From contig JAJAGP010001675.1 of the NCBI GenBank assembly GCA_025084515.1, forward strand, positions 1 to 64,000: 64,000 nucleotides of DNA, in the 5' to 3' direction. Each line of letters opens with the position of its first letter. Within the stretch, counting starts at the first letter, position 1. The stretch comes from Ancistrus triradiatus. Lineage: Eukaryota; Chordata; Actinopteri; Siluriformes; Loricariidae. Shown here in pieces: positions 1 to 11,382 of the stretch. Position numbers and translations under genes: made by a program. Under the pieces are notes generated by a model that did no database searches, was not told where the DNA came from, and saw only the letters and a list, made by a program, of their open reading frames with translations.

Positions 1-95
1 CACACTTCTCCGGAACATGCCGGACATTTTGGTGTTTGTCCCGTGTCGATTTCTCGAAAACTGTAGGAGGAGATACGTACCGAAAATTTGGTGGA

Positions 96-96
96 A

Positions 97-127
<31 letters not shown>

Positions 128-390
128 ACGAAGAACAATTAGTGTGTCGCTTGCGCGACACACTAATAATAGGAAGATCAATAGTGTGTTGCTTGCACAA
201 CACACTAATAATAATAATAATACGAAGAACAATTAGTGTGTCGCTTGCGCAACACACTAATAATACGAAGAACAATTAGTGTGTCGCTTGCGCGACACAC
301 TAATAATACGAAGAACAATTAGTGTGTCGCTTGCGCGACACACTAATAATACAAAGGACAATTAGTGTGTCGCTTGCGCGAGTGTGTTGC
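96..390. repeat. Hairpin satellite array 1
   Basis: Tandem units of about 41-50 bases. Each contains the inverted repeat TAGTGTGTCGC-TTGC-GCGACACACTA or a TTG/CAA variant (an 11-13 bp stem with a 4-base loop), joined by A/T-rich linkers such as AATAATACGAAGAACAATT. Unit number and linker length vary through AAT slippage. The array breaks off inside a unit at about 380 and passes into unrelated sequence. Confidence 0.9.
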
Positions 391-454
391 GGCGGTGCAT
401 CCCCCTGCGACGTGCATAAGGGATCGAGTATGTAGGTCAAATGCTGACTGTAGT

Positions 455-1180
455 CATTGTAGTCACCTCACACGGGACCAAGCCTGCTGAACTACAAAAC
501 ATTACGTCTAAAACTGACTGAGTTACATTCCATGACCTTCCAGAGGCCCCAGTGACCCGTCAGGGACCTCAAGGACAGCAAGTCTGCTGAATTTTGTTGT
601 TGTACATTGAAAATCAACTGAGGTATGGTCAATGACCTGCCAAGGACCCCAGTGCCGATGCTGGGGCCTTATGGGCCCCAGAAGCATGATATTTTACCTC
701 AGATTGCACCCAGGACCAAGCCTGCCAAATTTCGTGGCCATAGGTGAATAACTGACTGAGTTACCGTCATTGGCCCCGCTAAGGGCCCCAGTGCCCAGAG
801 ATGGTCCTCACAGGCTCCATGGGCATCACACGTAACCTCAGATAGCACCCAGGACCAAGCCTGACGAATTTTGTGGTCATAAATCAATAACTGACTGACT
901 TAGGGTCATTGTCCCACCAGGGGCCCCAGTGCCCTGCCGGGCTCCACAGGGGCCCCATGGGCATCACATGTCACCTCAGATTTCACCCTGGACCAAGCCT
1001 GCCAAATTTTGTGGCCGTAGGTTGAAAACTGACTGAGTTACATTCATTGGCTCGCCAGCGGTCCCAGTGCCTAGCCGGGGTCCACAGGGGCCCCATGGGC
1101 ATCACATGTCACCTCAGATTTCACCCTGGACCAAGCCAGCCAAATTTTGTGGCCGTAGGTTGAAAACTGACTGAGTTATG
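455..1180. repeat. Tandem repeat, period about 137 bp
   Basis: About five diverged direct copies. The landmarks CACCTCAGATT, GGACCAAGCCTGCC, AACTGACTGAGTTAC and GGCCCCATGGGCATCAC recur with starts near 694, 834, 971 and 1109, and a more diverged first part from 455. The last two copies are nearly identical, which suggests recent unequal exchange. I see no gene. Confidence 0.85.
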
Positions 1181-1189
1181 ATTATGTAA

Positions 1190-2188
1190 GTAAGAAGAAT
1201 CTATCTTTCATTGCGATGTGTTCTTTGTGTGTGCGCATGGCCTGCGTGTGTGTTTGAATCGAATGGAATGGAGCCCCGTCTCTGGTCTGCCTCTTTCATT
1301 TCAGAGGTGTCAAACAAACGCTCATAATTGGAGAAGTAATTTGTTGAACGACGAGATATTAGGATGTGTCATGAAGGGGAAGTATGTCAACCATGAGAAA
1401 TTTAAATGGAGTTTCTAGGTGAAAGTATAATGATTTTACACAGGTTTGTTCCGCGAAAACAGTGACAGAAAGACCGTTTAGAGAGTGACTTTCAAGCGAT
1501 TTTGCACCTCTCAAACAAATGGTCATAACTCAAAAAATATGTAACCAATCAATTATCTGAAAAGTTTGTGTGAGAGAGGACCCCTTGCAGATCGCTACTG
1601 TATAAGATGATGTGGATTGATGAAAAAGGCTCAAAGTTATGACAGGTAAAACACAAATGAAACTTTGAAAAAAGGCGCCTCGCCGTTCCCAAATTTAACA
1701 TGGCTGTGAATGAGGGAAGTTTCAGTCCCTAGTCTCGAAAAAATCGTCATAACTCGAAAAATAATTTGTTTACGGAAGAAATAGTTGGCTGATTTATGAA
1801 GGGGAAGTATCTCTATCATTTGCAGCTTAAATTGAGTTTTTAGATGAAAGTATCAGGGTTCTAGACACGTTTGTTCAGTGAAAAACTGCATTAATGGATT
1901 TTCACTCAAGGCTAGAGTGTGCACTCTAGCTAGTGGCCATAGAGAATGAATGGAGTGATTTTGAAAAAGTGGTAGAAAGTGTTCAAAGAGTTCAATCTGT
2001 GCGAAAGTTGACCTGAGGGTTGGTGGTGAACACAGGTCCGAGCATGCCGATTTTTGTGTTTGTAGCTTCAAAATTGACCGAGTTACGGCAGTTTTTAAAA
2101 AAATCCCATGCAAGTGAATGGGACTTTTTTTTCGCACAAATGCGAGTGTAGCGTGCGAATGCAACAACATTTCTCTTAGCTATGAACA
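1190..2188. repeat. Satellite spacer with internal duplication
   Basis: The segments near 1377-1470 and 1806-1890 are diverged direct copies (both have GGGGAAGTAT, then TGAAAGTAT, then CACRGGTTTGTTC-type sequence), and GTCATAACTC-AAAAA recurs several times. No gene was recognised. The segment is the non-hairpin body of the 2.19 kb higher-order unit. Confidence 0.55.
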
Positions 2189-2294
2189 AGCACACTTCTC
2201 TGGAACATGCCGGACGTTTTGGTGTTTGTCCCGTGTCGATATCTCGAAAACTGTAGGAGGAGATACGTACCGAAAATCAGGTGGAAACCTAAAA

Positions 2295-2573
2295 ATCGAA
2301 GAACAATAGTGTGTTGCTTGCGCAACACACTAATAATAATACGAAGAACAATTAGTGTGTCGCTTGCGCAACACACTAATAATACGAAGAACAATTAGTG
2401 TGTCGCTTGCGCAACACACTAATAATAATAATAATAGGAAGATCAATAGTGTGTTGCTTGCACAACACACTAATAATAATAATAATAGGAAGAACAATAG
2501 TGTGTTGCTTGCGCAACACACTAATAATAATAATAGGAAGATCAATAGTGTGTTGCTTGCACAACACACTAAT
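2295..2573. repeat. Hairpin satellite array 2
   Basis: Same hairpin family as the array at 96-390, here mainly the GTGTGTTG...CAACACAC version with AATAATAATAATAGGAAGA linkers. Some units have compensated changes on both stem arms; others carry a single inner mismatch (CGC...GCA, or TTGC...CAA with an inner C/A). The right edge abuts ATTAGCATTTGAAACC, the start of the MHC-intron-like block. Confidence 0.9.
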
Positions 2574-2897
2574 TAGCATTTGAAACCAATGATCAGCGCA
2601 TTTGTATTTACATCTAAACAAAACATTACTATAGTCACACAGTAGTTTAGACACTTGCGCTTAGGTATTTTACCAATAATATTAAGTAAGACACAATATG
2701 AAAACATTTAGTACTATACAATACAGTAATTCTTAGCTTTTTATCTTTTATCAAACTTTAAACAATTGCCGAAAACGAAAATAAAAGAATGCTACCACGT
2801 TGTTTTCTGCCCTTTCAAGACTGCGATTCTCTTTTTTGTCAGCAGGTGTCGCAAGGGTTCATTCATGCTAGTGTTCTGTCATTTGGACAAGAATAAG

Positions 2898-2944
<47 letters not shown>

Positions 2945-3690
2945 ATAATATAAGATATATAAGATCGATCTTTGTTTTCTGTTAAAATTCTTAAGACCTC
3001 GGCTGTTAAAGTGAACAGAAATTGATCATATGGAGGGTAAATGGTGATTATTTGTATGTCCAACACAGACGCAGCGGCTTCTTTGGCTCTTAACAATATG
3101 GTTAGTTTTCAGTATTTATTTAATGGTAACACTTCAAATGCTACCTCACTGTCAATGCTCTACAAGTACAGTACAGCTGATCTACATTAGGTGATAAACT
3201 GGAGATCCTCTGCCATTTTTGCTCTTCAAAGACTCAGCCTTTCCTGAATGCTGCTTTTGTACCAAATCATGATTATAATCACCTGTTGACATCACCTGTT
3301 TGAAATCACATCATTATTCAGTTATTTTTATCTCATTACTAACTCTAAATGGCCCCATCCCAACTTATTTTAGAATGTGTTTCAGTCTTGAAAAGCAGAA
3401 ATCGATGTTTATTAACAACATGAAATATCTTGGGTTCAAACTCTCTGCAATGAAATAAAAGTAAATGTGAGGAACACTGCATATTTTTTTTTATTTACAT
3501 TTTCCATACTGTTCCAACATTTTCTGATTTGGGGTTGTAATTTAATTACAGTTGTACAGAAGTTTTTCTGATGTCCTGATTGCTCAGTACTAGGTACCCA
3601 TTTCAGTATTAATAGCCAGGAGGACCAGAGGACATGTACCCGTACTGTCTCTCGGAAAAATGGTGTGGATACATCCCTAATTGTTACCCA
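2573..3690. repeat. Block homologous to MHC class I intron 1 at 54.3-55.25 kb
   Basis: The order and content match 54265-55250: ATTAGCATTT, AACATTACTATAGTCAC, a TA microsatellite followed by AAGATCGATCTTTGTTT, the TTGGCTCTTA run, a Tc1-like end with GATAAACTGGAGAT, and finally CAGGAGGACCAGA and ATGGTGTGGAT. The 54 kb copy lies directly downstream of an MHC class I leader exon, so this block is best read as the first-intron remnant of an older MHC class I copy, presumably the one whose alpha-2 exon is at 12802. The Tc1-like end (about 3180-3540) is part of both copies and predates the duplication. Confidence 0.7.
2903..2943. repeat. (TA)n microsatellite
   Basis: Uninterrupted TA dinucleotides of about 40 bases. 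The paralogous tract near 54571 is shorter. Confidence 0.95.
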
Positions 3691-4430
3691 GATATGTGTA
3701 ATAACAAAATACTGTACTTCAAACCTGCTTGTGATGAAATCTTAAAAAAACAAGATTATCTGTATATTCATTGTATGGAGTTACACAGTGTTTGTGTTGA
3801 AAATGTCATTTGATGCTTTATGCACAAATTTATCTGTATGAACCACTGAAAATATGCATGTGGTATTTTACATGAAATGATGTGTGAAATTGTATTTAAA
3901 TTTTCAGAATTAATATGTGACTTGATTAACTAGGAGATAGAACTCGAAAGAACTCAGATATTATATGATAACCCTGTGTAGGTAAAGTATTGCATAGGCA
4001 TTTATTATAACTGTTTATTCCAAATGTTAAAGGTGCCAATACTCAAAGCATAACCATTAACCAGGATTAGAAACATAAATTGGTTCAGAACCTGTAAAAT
4101 CCGTTCCCAGGTGTAACCAAAAGATTCTGTAGCATGAACCCTGATGACATCTATGAGCATGTCAAGATGTGGACTTGTAAATGTCTGAATGAAAACCTTT
4201 TTATCTATCATTCATCTCATACAGAGTTCTTTCATATGTCTTCTTATTACCTATAGTTGGAGCATGGTTGCTCTTTGGATTACATCTGTAATAACACCAC
4301 AAATGCTCGCAGGTGAGTGCCCCCATGTTTTTATTAATGTTTAGTTCCTATTAGGGTTCATGCTATTCATGCTCCCAATGTTAGAGGGTAGCATTGGCTC
4401 ACTTACTGGCCTGGGGACGCTTGGCGCAAT
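3691..4430. other. No gene recognised
   Basis: A/T-rich sequence without a recognisable exon. I looked for an MHC alpha-1 exon here, because the block at 2573-3690 resembles MHC intron 1, and found none in any frame. Confidence 0.5.
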
Positions 4431-4473
4431 AAATATAAATATATATAAATGAATGAAAAGCCGCTACCGGCTT

Positions 4474-4475
<2 letters not shown>

Positions 4476-4530
<55 letters not shown>

Positions 4531-4531
4531 G
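4476..4531. repeat. (CA)n-(TA)n compound microsatellite
   Basis: A CA run from about 4476 turns into a TA run ending near 4531. Confidence 0.95.
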
Positions 4532-4532
4532 T

Positions 4533-5035
4533 ATACAGGGGTTAGACAATAAAACTGAAACACCAGTCATTTTAGACCACAATAATTTATTAGTATGATG
4601 TAGGGCCTCCTTTTGCGGCCAATACAGCATCAATTCGTCTTGGAAATGACATATACAAGTCCTGCACAGTGGTCAGAGGGATTTTAAGCCATGCTTCTTG
4701 CAGGATAGTGGCCAGGTCACTACGTGATGCTGGTGGAGGAAAACGTTTCCTGACTCACTTCTCCAAAACACCCCAAAGTGGCTCAATAATATTTACTATT
4801 TACTAATAAACTGGTGACTGTGCAGGCCATGGGAGATGTTCAGCTTCACTTTCATGTTCATCAAACCATCTGAACTCTGGTATGTCACCCATAATGTTGT
4901 GTGCATTGCAATATTTTGAGCAAAACTGTGCTCTTACCCTGCTAATTGAACCTTCACACTCTGCTCTTACTGGTGCAATGTGCAATTAATGAAGATTGGC
5001 CACCAGACTGGTCCAATTTTAGCCATGAAACCTAA
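4533..5035 (-). mobile_element. Tc1-like transposon fragment, antisense
   Basis: The reverse strand carries the 3' half of a degenerate fish Tc1-like transposase gene. Near 4600-4640 the minus strand reads like the usual C-terminus (PRRIDAVLAAKGG), and about 4700-4790 matches the preceding helical segment. Stops and small indels interrupt it. The left edge ACAGGGGTTAGACAATAAAAC looks like an original terminus; the right side ends at TAGCCATGAAACC next to a short TA run. It cannot encode a transposase. Confidence 0.65.
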
Positions 5036-5790
5036 TATATATATTAGGGATCTCTCTTTGGCCGCTATCGGTAGCGGCAGCAGCGCGTCAGCCCCTTGCG
5101 GGCATTTCTACTGGGTAATTAGTGAACACCTGCGGGTGAGCCCTTATAAGCACACCTTTTTGCATCCTCACTCGCTATGTGTTCTGCGCTTCTATTTGCG
5201 CACCGGTGGCTAACGCGAAGGCACCCGGCTTGACGCACACACAGCGTTCAGAAGCTGCCTGCCTTCTTGACGGCTTTCTTTCCTTTTTAATTTCTTTTCT
5301 TGTTCATTTGTTTGTTTGAGGGACGAAGGTACGTTCTGGGGGAATTAAGACCCCTTAGACGGGGGCTGCTAGGAGGCAGTTCGGTATGGTTAAGGCCCCA
5401 GGTAGGGTAGGATCAGCTTTTTCATTTGTTTATTATATTTTTTACTTTTACCGAGCTGCAACTGCAGCTCTGTGCCTTCTATCCGCCGTCCTTTCTCACG
5501 CCGTCACCGCGATCTGGTGGATTATTTCACCCCCGATTGCATGTCGGAAGAGGACGTCGAGTTTTCACCCCTCTTCTTCACTCTTTTCTTTTTTTCTCCC
5601 GCGACCGTTCACTCCCGCGGTCACGTTTGAAAGCGCGGTGGAAGCTGCTAAAATTCGCGGAAGCTCCGATCGGGTTCTGTGCGCGTGCCCTGAGTTGCTA
5701 TTGCGCAACGGAGGCAACGCTGTAAGTGTGCTGTTAATTGCAGTGCTTTACGCTTACGGCGTGCAGTTTCTCTTTATTTAGTTATTTATA
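5036..5790 (+). other. GC-rich, promoter-like block of unknown origin
   Basis: The base composition differs sharply from the flanks. CCTTATAAGC near 5141 resembles a TATA box and is followed by pyrimidine-rich sequence. An open frame at 5386-5781 (131 codons) has a hydrophobic start but resembles no family I know, and I do not call it a gene. The block could be part of an LTR or a retrotransposon 5' region; no partner repeat is visible in the window. Confidence 0.3.
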
Positions 5791-5922
5791 TGCTTGATTC
5801 CATTTTCCTTTATTCATTCATTTTCATTTCAGTTATTAACATCAACTGGAGCTAAACTGCATTTGGGGTCCCACCTATTTATATTTTTGTTTAAATACGG
5901 TCATAAATACGTCATTAATTTT

Positions 5923-5954
5923 TATATGACCAACCATAACAGTTTATATATGTA

Positions 5955-6029
<75 letters not shown>

Positions 6030-6052
6030 AACTGTTATGGTTGGGTCATATT

Positions 6053-6092
<40 letters not shown>
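5923..6092. repeat. (TA)n microsatellite inside an inverted repeat
   Basis: ATGACCAACCATAACAGTTT at about 5926 and AAACTGTTATGGTTGGGTCAT at about 6028 are inverted copies flanking a TA tract of about 75 bases. A poly-A run and a second TA tract (6070-6092) follow. Confidence 0.85.
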
Positions 6093-6099
<7 letters not shown>

Positions 6100-6103
6100 T
6101 ATA

Positions 6104-7200
6104 CAGTGGGGCACAAAATATTTAGTCAGCCACTGAGTTGGTGACCGACTTAGAAGATGATGCGAGAGGTCTGTAATTTTCAAACATAGCTACACTTCTA
6201 CTATGAGAGACAAAAATGAGAAAAAATATCCAGAAAATCACATTGTAGGATTTTTAAAGAATTTATTTGTAAATCATGGTGAAAAATAAGTATTTGGTCA
6301 CCCACAAACAAGCAAGATTTCTGGATCTCAAACACCTGTAACTTCTTTAAGAAGCTCTTCTGTCCTCCACTCGTTACCAGTATTAATGGAACCTGTTTGA
6401 CCTTGTTATCTGTATAAAAGACGCCGGTCCACAGCCTCAAACAGTCTGACTCCAAACTCAACCATGGCCAAGACCAAAGAGCTGTCGAAGGACACCAGGA
6501 AGAAAATTGTAGACCTGCACAAGGCTGGGAAGAGTGAATCTACAATAGGCAAGCAGGTTGGTGTGAATAAATTAACTGTGGGAGCAATTGTAAGATATAC
6601 AAGACCATTGATAATCTCCCTTGATCTGGGGCTCCATGCAAGATCTCATCCTGTGGAGTCAAAATGATCATGAGACCAGTGAGCAAAAATCCCAGAACTA
6701 CACAGACGGACCTGATGAATGACCTGCAGAGAGCTGGGACCAACATAACAAGGCTACCATCAGTAACACACTACGGCGAGAGAAACTCAGATCCTGCAGT
6801 GCCAGGCGTGTCCCCCTGCTTAAACTACTACATGTCCAGGCCCGTCTGAAGTTTGCCAGAGAGCATATGGATAATCCAGAAGAGGATTGGGAGAATATCA
6901 TGTGGTCAGATGAAACCAAAATAGAATTTTTTGGTAAAATCTCCACTGGAGGAAAAGGGATGCTGAGTCGCATCCCAAGAACACCATACCTACTGTGAAG
7001 CATGGGGGTGGAAACATCATGCTTTTGCGCTGTTTTTCTGCAAAGGGGACAGGATGACTGACGACTGTTAAGGGAAGAATGAACAGGGCCATGTATCATG
7101 AGATTTTAAGCCAAAACCTTCCATCAGTGAGAGCATTGATGGGCAGAAAACAACGTGGTAGCATTCTTGAGCATTTAAAAAAAAATGAAACACTCAAAAT
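6104..7200 (+). mobile_element. Tc1-like transposon, 3' truncated
   Basis: The left terminal region starts CAGTGGGGCACAAAATATTT and is followed by a 5' leader and a decayed transposase frame. Sequence resembling the terminus recurs at 19978 and inside the palindrome near 36940, so this is a multi-copy family. The right end is missing: similarity stops near 7150-7200, after the expected middle of the transposase. Confidence 0.85.
6464..7140 (+). pseudogene. Tc1-like transposase pseudogene
   Basis: The start at 6464 gives MAKTKELSKDTRKKIVDLHK, the typical start of fish Tc1-like transposases, followed by a helix-turn-helix segment (GKQVGVNKLTVGAIV). After about 45 codons the frame shifts. Later parts are recognisable in other frames, such as the segment near 6850-6950 that corresponds to the FAREHMDNPEEDWENIMWSD-type region holding the first catalytic Asp. 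The last part of the DDE domain is absent. The gene is dead through several frameshifts and 3' truncation. Its job in the family is cut-and-paste transposition at TA targets. Confidence 0.85.
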
Positions 7201-8639
7201 GCAGTCAAAATGCATGTTCCAAATTATTATGCACATTATTATGCACCTTTTCATTTTTATAAAGAACAAAATAATGGTCATTTGTGAAATTATAAGCATT
7301 AGCAGGTTATTACAAACTGAAAGCAAACAGTTTAAGTCAAAACTTTATTCTAGGTGATGTTAATTTGCACATAGGACACATGTCAATCACTGATGCCAAG
7401 TGTAGCATGAGACCCGGCAGCATTAGGTATTACGCAGACATTGCCACGGCACTCCCCCCCCCCACTCCCCTACTTCCTGTTCCGCACCCACAGCCCGGCG
7501 CTAGAAAATGCTAGAGGAGAGAACTGGTAGGAAACACAGCCAAGAGGGATCACATGAGACATTGGCAACCCCACAGCGGCAGAAGACAGCAACCCAACAT
7601 CTCTGATCACCCATAAGACTCTTTGGACTATGAAACCCCAGCTCTGCCCTTATTCTAAGGCAAGGATGCATGAGTCAAGATCACGAGGACCGAAAGCCTA
7701 GTTCAGCCAGACCCGCCCACTCGACACTCCCGGCTAGCGGGACAAGGCAGGCAGGCCAGACATGACTCCAGACTCCGGCCCCCAGCAACTCAAACCATGC
7801 AACCTGGTCTAAAAAATCTAGTCAAAAGCCTGTAAATAAGTATGTCTTTTAGCCTAGACTTAAAACTTTGGAGGGTGTCTGAATCTCGAAACGAAGTGTG
7901 GAAGTTTATTCCATAGTTGGGGGGGGCCATGTATGAGAAGCCTTTCCCCCTGCTGTGACTTTTTTATTTCTAGAAACTAAAAGAAGTCCTGCACCCCTGC
8001 GAACGAAGTAGATGAGTTGGATGTAAAACTCTAAGAGGTCACTCAGATAATGTGGGGCCAGGCCATGTAGAGCTTTATAAGTTATAAGAAGTATTTGTAA
8101 TTAATGCGGAATTTGACTGTAACCAGTGCAGTGATGATAGAACAGGAGTGATATGATCAAATTTTCTAGTTCGAGTTAGCACTCGGGCAGCTCTGCATTC
8201 TGAACTAAACTGAAGTTTATTTATAGATTTACTAGAGCATCCAGTTAAGTAGTAAGGCGTTACAGTAATCCAACCTTGAGGTTATAAATGCATGAACAAG
8301 TTTTCTGCATCATTAAAAGAGAGGATATTTTAAAGTTTAGCGATATTACGTAATTGAAAGAAAGCAATTCGAGTGATGCTGCTAATGTGGCGCATCAAAG
8401 GAGAGATCTGAATCAAATGTGACCCCTAAGTTTTTTTACAGACGGACTGGGCAATACTGGACAGCCATCTAGATTTAGGATAGATGTAGCTAACCTGTCT
8501 CTCACAGCCTTGGGTCCCACTAAATAGCACCTCAGTTTTATCTGAGTTAAGTAAGAAGAAAAATTAAAATAACATCCAATCTTTTATTTCCTTTACACAG
8601 TCCTCGATTTTTATTGATTGTAAGGCTGTCATTAGTTTT

Positions 8640-10733
8640 GGCTGATATGTACAGCTGTGTATCATCTGCATAGCAGGGAAATTAATGCCATGTTTACGAA
8701 TAACTGAAGCCTAGTGGCAGCATGTACAGAGAGAATAAAAGCGGGCCAAGCACTGACCCCCTGAGGCACACCCATACTTCACTTTTGAGAGCTTAGATCT
8801 TAGATTCTTTATATGAACAAACTGGTAACAAAAAACCGTCAGTTAAGTAGGATTTAAACCAAGAAAGTGCATTGATCCCTTAATACCTACAGTATGTTCT
8901 AGTCTGTTTTAGTAAAAACATCATGATCTATAGTGTCAAATTGCTGCACTTAAATCTAACAGAAGCAAGAAAAGAAACACATCCCTTATCTGAGGACATT
9001 AACAAGTTCATTTAGTATCCTAAGTAATGCTGTTTCAGTACTATGATGGGGCCTGGAAGCCAGACTGAAATGTTCATAAATTTCATTCCTTTGGAGGTGA
9101 CTACAGAAGCTGCTGATAGACGGCTTTTTCTAAGATTTTGACAGAAAACGGTAGATTTGAATTGGTCTATTAACTTAGATATCCACACAAGGGTCAAGAT
9201 TGGCTTTTTTAATCAGTGGTTTGATAACGGCAGACTTAAAGGATTCGGGCACATAACACCTAAGGTAAGGGATGAATTTAAAATAACTAACACTGGCTCT
9301 ATAACACTAGGTAAATACTTGTTTGAGTAGACGTGTAGGAATTGGATCTAACAAACCGTTGATTGACTTAGACGAGCTGATCAGTGCGGATAGTTTCATA
9401 TTAGTAATTGGGGTAAAGATTCTAATCTTGATTTACGGCTATCTTGAAAACGAGTCTTACACTAGTGCTTGTCTCAACAGATGTCTTCACCTAGTTTGCT
9501 GGCAGTCTTAAAGGTTGCTGAACTAGTCTTTGGTGATGTGGATGAGCATTGGTTTTATGGCCTAATGTTTTCTAACTTATCATTAAAGAAAGTCATGAAA
9601 TCATCATTACTGTTAAAAATTACACAGAATGGGAGAGTCACTTTCTGTGGGGTTTTTTGTTAATTTGGAGACTGTTATTAAAGAGAAAATCTTGGATTAA
9701 TTCTTATTTTCTCTATGATTGAAGAGAAAGTATGGCAGCTTTAGCTTTAGTGAGGGCATGCTTTGTACTCTGCCATGCTGTCCCTCCAAGCAATCTTACA
9801 ACACCTCCAATTTACTATGTCTCCACTTGCGCTCTAAATTGCCGTGTTCTTTTTGCTTTAGGTACGGGTGTGGTCCATTATACAATGGTGCTAGCCTTTT
9901 TTTCCTTAATACGTTTGACCCTAGTCAGGGGCAGTCGTGTCCAGGTTTGAGCGAAAGCACACATTCTAATTGCTCATTTACACACTCAAGATGATTTATC
10001 TCTGTAGGTGTATTAAATTTTAAGTCTGGTAGGTTTTTAATAAACGCAGCTGGAGTAGACAGATGTGATAGTGCGCATTGGTGTGATAACGAGGAGAAGG
10101 ATTTTATTTATTAGAGATAGCTCAAAATACTAAAAGATAGTGATCTGAAAATCGAATCACTTTGCGGGGAAAACATCAAGGTTATCTATATTGATACCAA
10201 ACGTTAATATTAGATCTAAGTATGATTACAGCGGTGGGTTGGTCCCCATCACTTCTGAGTGATACCCATGGATTCTAAGATGGACTCGAAAGCAATTTTA
10301 AGTGGATCCTGCTCATTGTCCAAAGTGAAATATTGAAATCACCTACAATTAAAGCCTTATCTGTTGACAGTAGTAAGCAGGAAAGTTAGCAAATTCCTGA
10401 AGAAATTCTGAATAGGGACCAGGCGGGGCGGTTAAATAGTGATAAGCTGAAAAGAGTTGGTTTTGACTTCCATAACGATGGGATCAGTCACATTAAGAAT
10501 CAGTATTTCAAAAAGAATTAGCCTTGTAATGGGATTTAGCTGTAACAACCTAACTCTTTGTCCAAAATTGTGGCTATGCCTCCCCCCCGACCATTAGGAC
10601 GAGGGCGACTAGCATGACTGTATCCAGGAGGTGAGGCTTCATTTAAGGCTAAATATTCATCAGGTCTAATCCAAGTCTCAGTGAGACAGAGAGCGTGTAA
10701 GCGTTTATCAGTGATCATTTCATTTACAATCAC
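8640..10733 (-). pseudogene. L2 LINE ORF2 (endonuclease and reverse transcriptase) remnant
   Basis: The minus strand from 10733 reads LCLTETWIRPDEYLALNEA and then PRPNGRGGGIATI, the start of the APE-type endonuclease domain of L2 LINEs. Further down are broken reverse transcriptase motifs: the DLSAA-FDT-IDH region near 8936-8975 with a one-base frameshift, the GVPQG turn near 8740-8770 also frameshifted, and CYADDTQL at about 8652-8675 with the catalytic Asp pair intact. Many frameshifts and stops make the reading frame non-functional. The assignment rests on these motifs and their order. Confidence 0.8.
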
Positions 10734-11382
10734 TGCTTTGTTTGTAAAGTGATCTAATGTTAAGTAGTCCTAGCTTTAGTCTAATGTTGTTATCTTTTCT
10801 TTGGCAGCTATCTGTGTTTATACTAATGAGGTTATTAAAACAGACTTTTTTGAGAGCCGTTTATGTTTTTAGGGCAGATGCGGGTAACAGACAAGTTTCA
10901 ATAATGTGGGTTCTGGGTGACGGTGCATGGCTACCAGCAGACAGTTGGTTAAGCCCGGTCATGGTCTGCTGCCTGACCCCTGCTCTGGATAGTCAGCCCC
11001 TAACCAATCGGGCCATAAGACTATGGGCAATGTTGCAGGAGATGAGAGCAGCACCCTCCGAGTGGGATGGAACACCGTTCCCATCCTAAAAGGGCAGGCT
11101 TACCCTCAAAGGCTGTCCAGTTGTCTATAAAGCCCACGTTGTTTTCAAGAGCACCACTTGGACAGCCAGCAGTTCAGCGACCATAACCTGCCTTGTAGGC
11201 TTGGTCACCTCGCCGCATTGGGATGGGGCCAGAGCACACTATAGCATCGGACATTGCCTTCGCACACGCTAACCCACCTCTACAAAATTAGCCTTAGTAA
11301 CCTCTGACTGACGAAGGCCGTATATCATTAGTCCCCCTACATGAACAACTATCCTAGAGAAATCTGCGGCTTTCGAGTTTCA

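Larger units (their letters stand above)
1..2572. repeat. Composite satellite block
   Basis: Positions 1-92 and 2189-2282 are near-identical (they share CACACTTCTC, GGAACATGCCGGAC, AACTGTAGGAGGAGATACGT), and each is followed by an array of short hairpin units. This gives a higher-order period of about 2.19 kb. Between the arrays lie a 137-base tandem repeat (455-1180) and a region with its own internal duplication (1190-2188). The block stops abruptly at about 2572, where sequence homologous to 54265-55250 begins. No convincing gene is present; short open frames inside it are products of the repeats. Confidence 0.75.

Noticed and set aside
96..390. CRISPR-like array
   Set aside because: Short palindromic repeats with spacers look similar, but the linkers are simple AAT-rich repeats rather than unique spacers, and the genome is a vertebrate's.
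2330..2654. Open frames on both strands with repeated LLVCCASNT or CCLRNTLI units
   Set aside because: They are products of the hairpin satellite; every frame repeats with the unit.
5386..5781. 131-codon open frame with a hydrophobic start
   Set aside because: It resembles no known protein, lies in a GC-rich repeat-like block, and a second frame in the same DNA is open over nearly the same span, as expected from composition.
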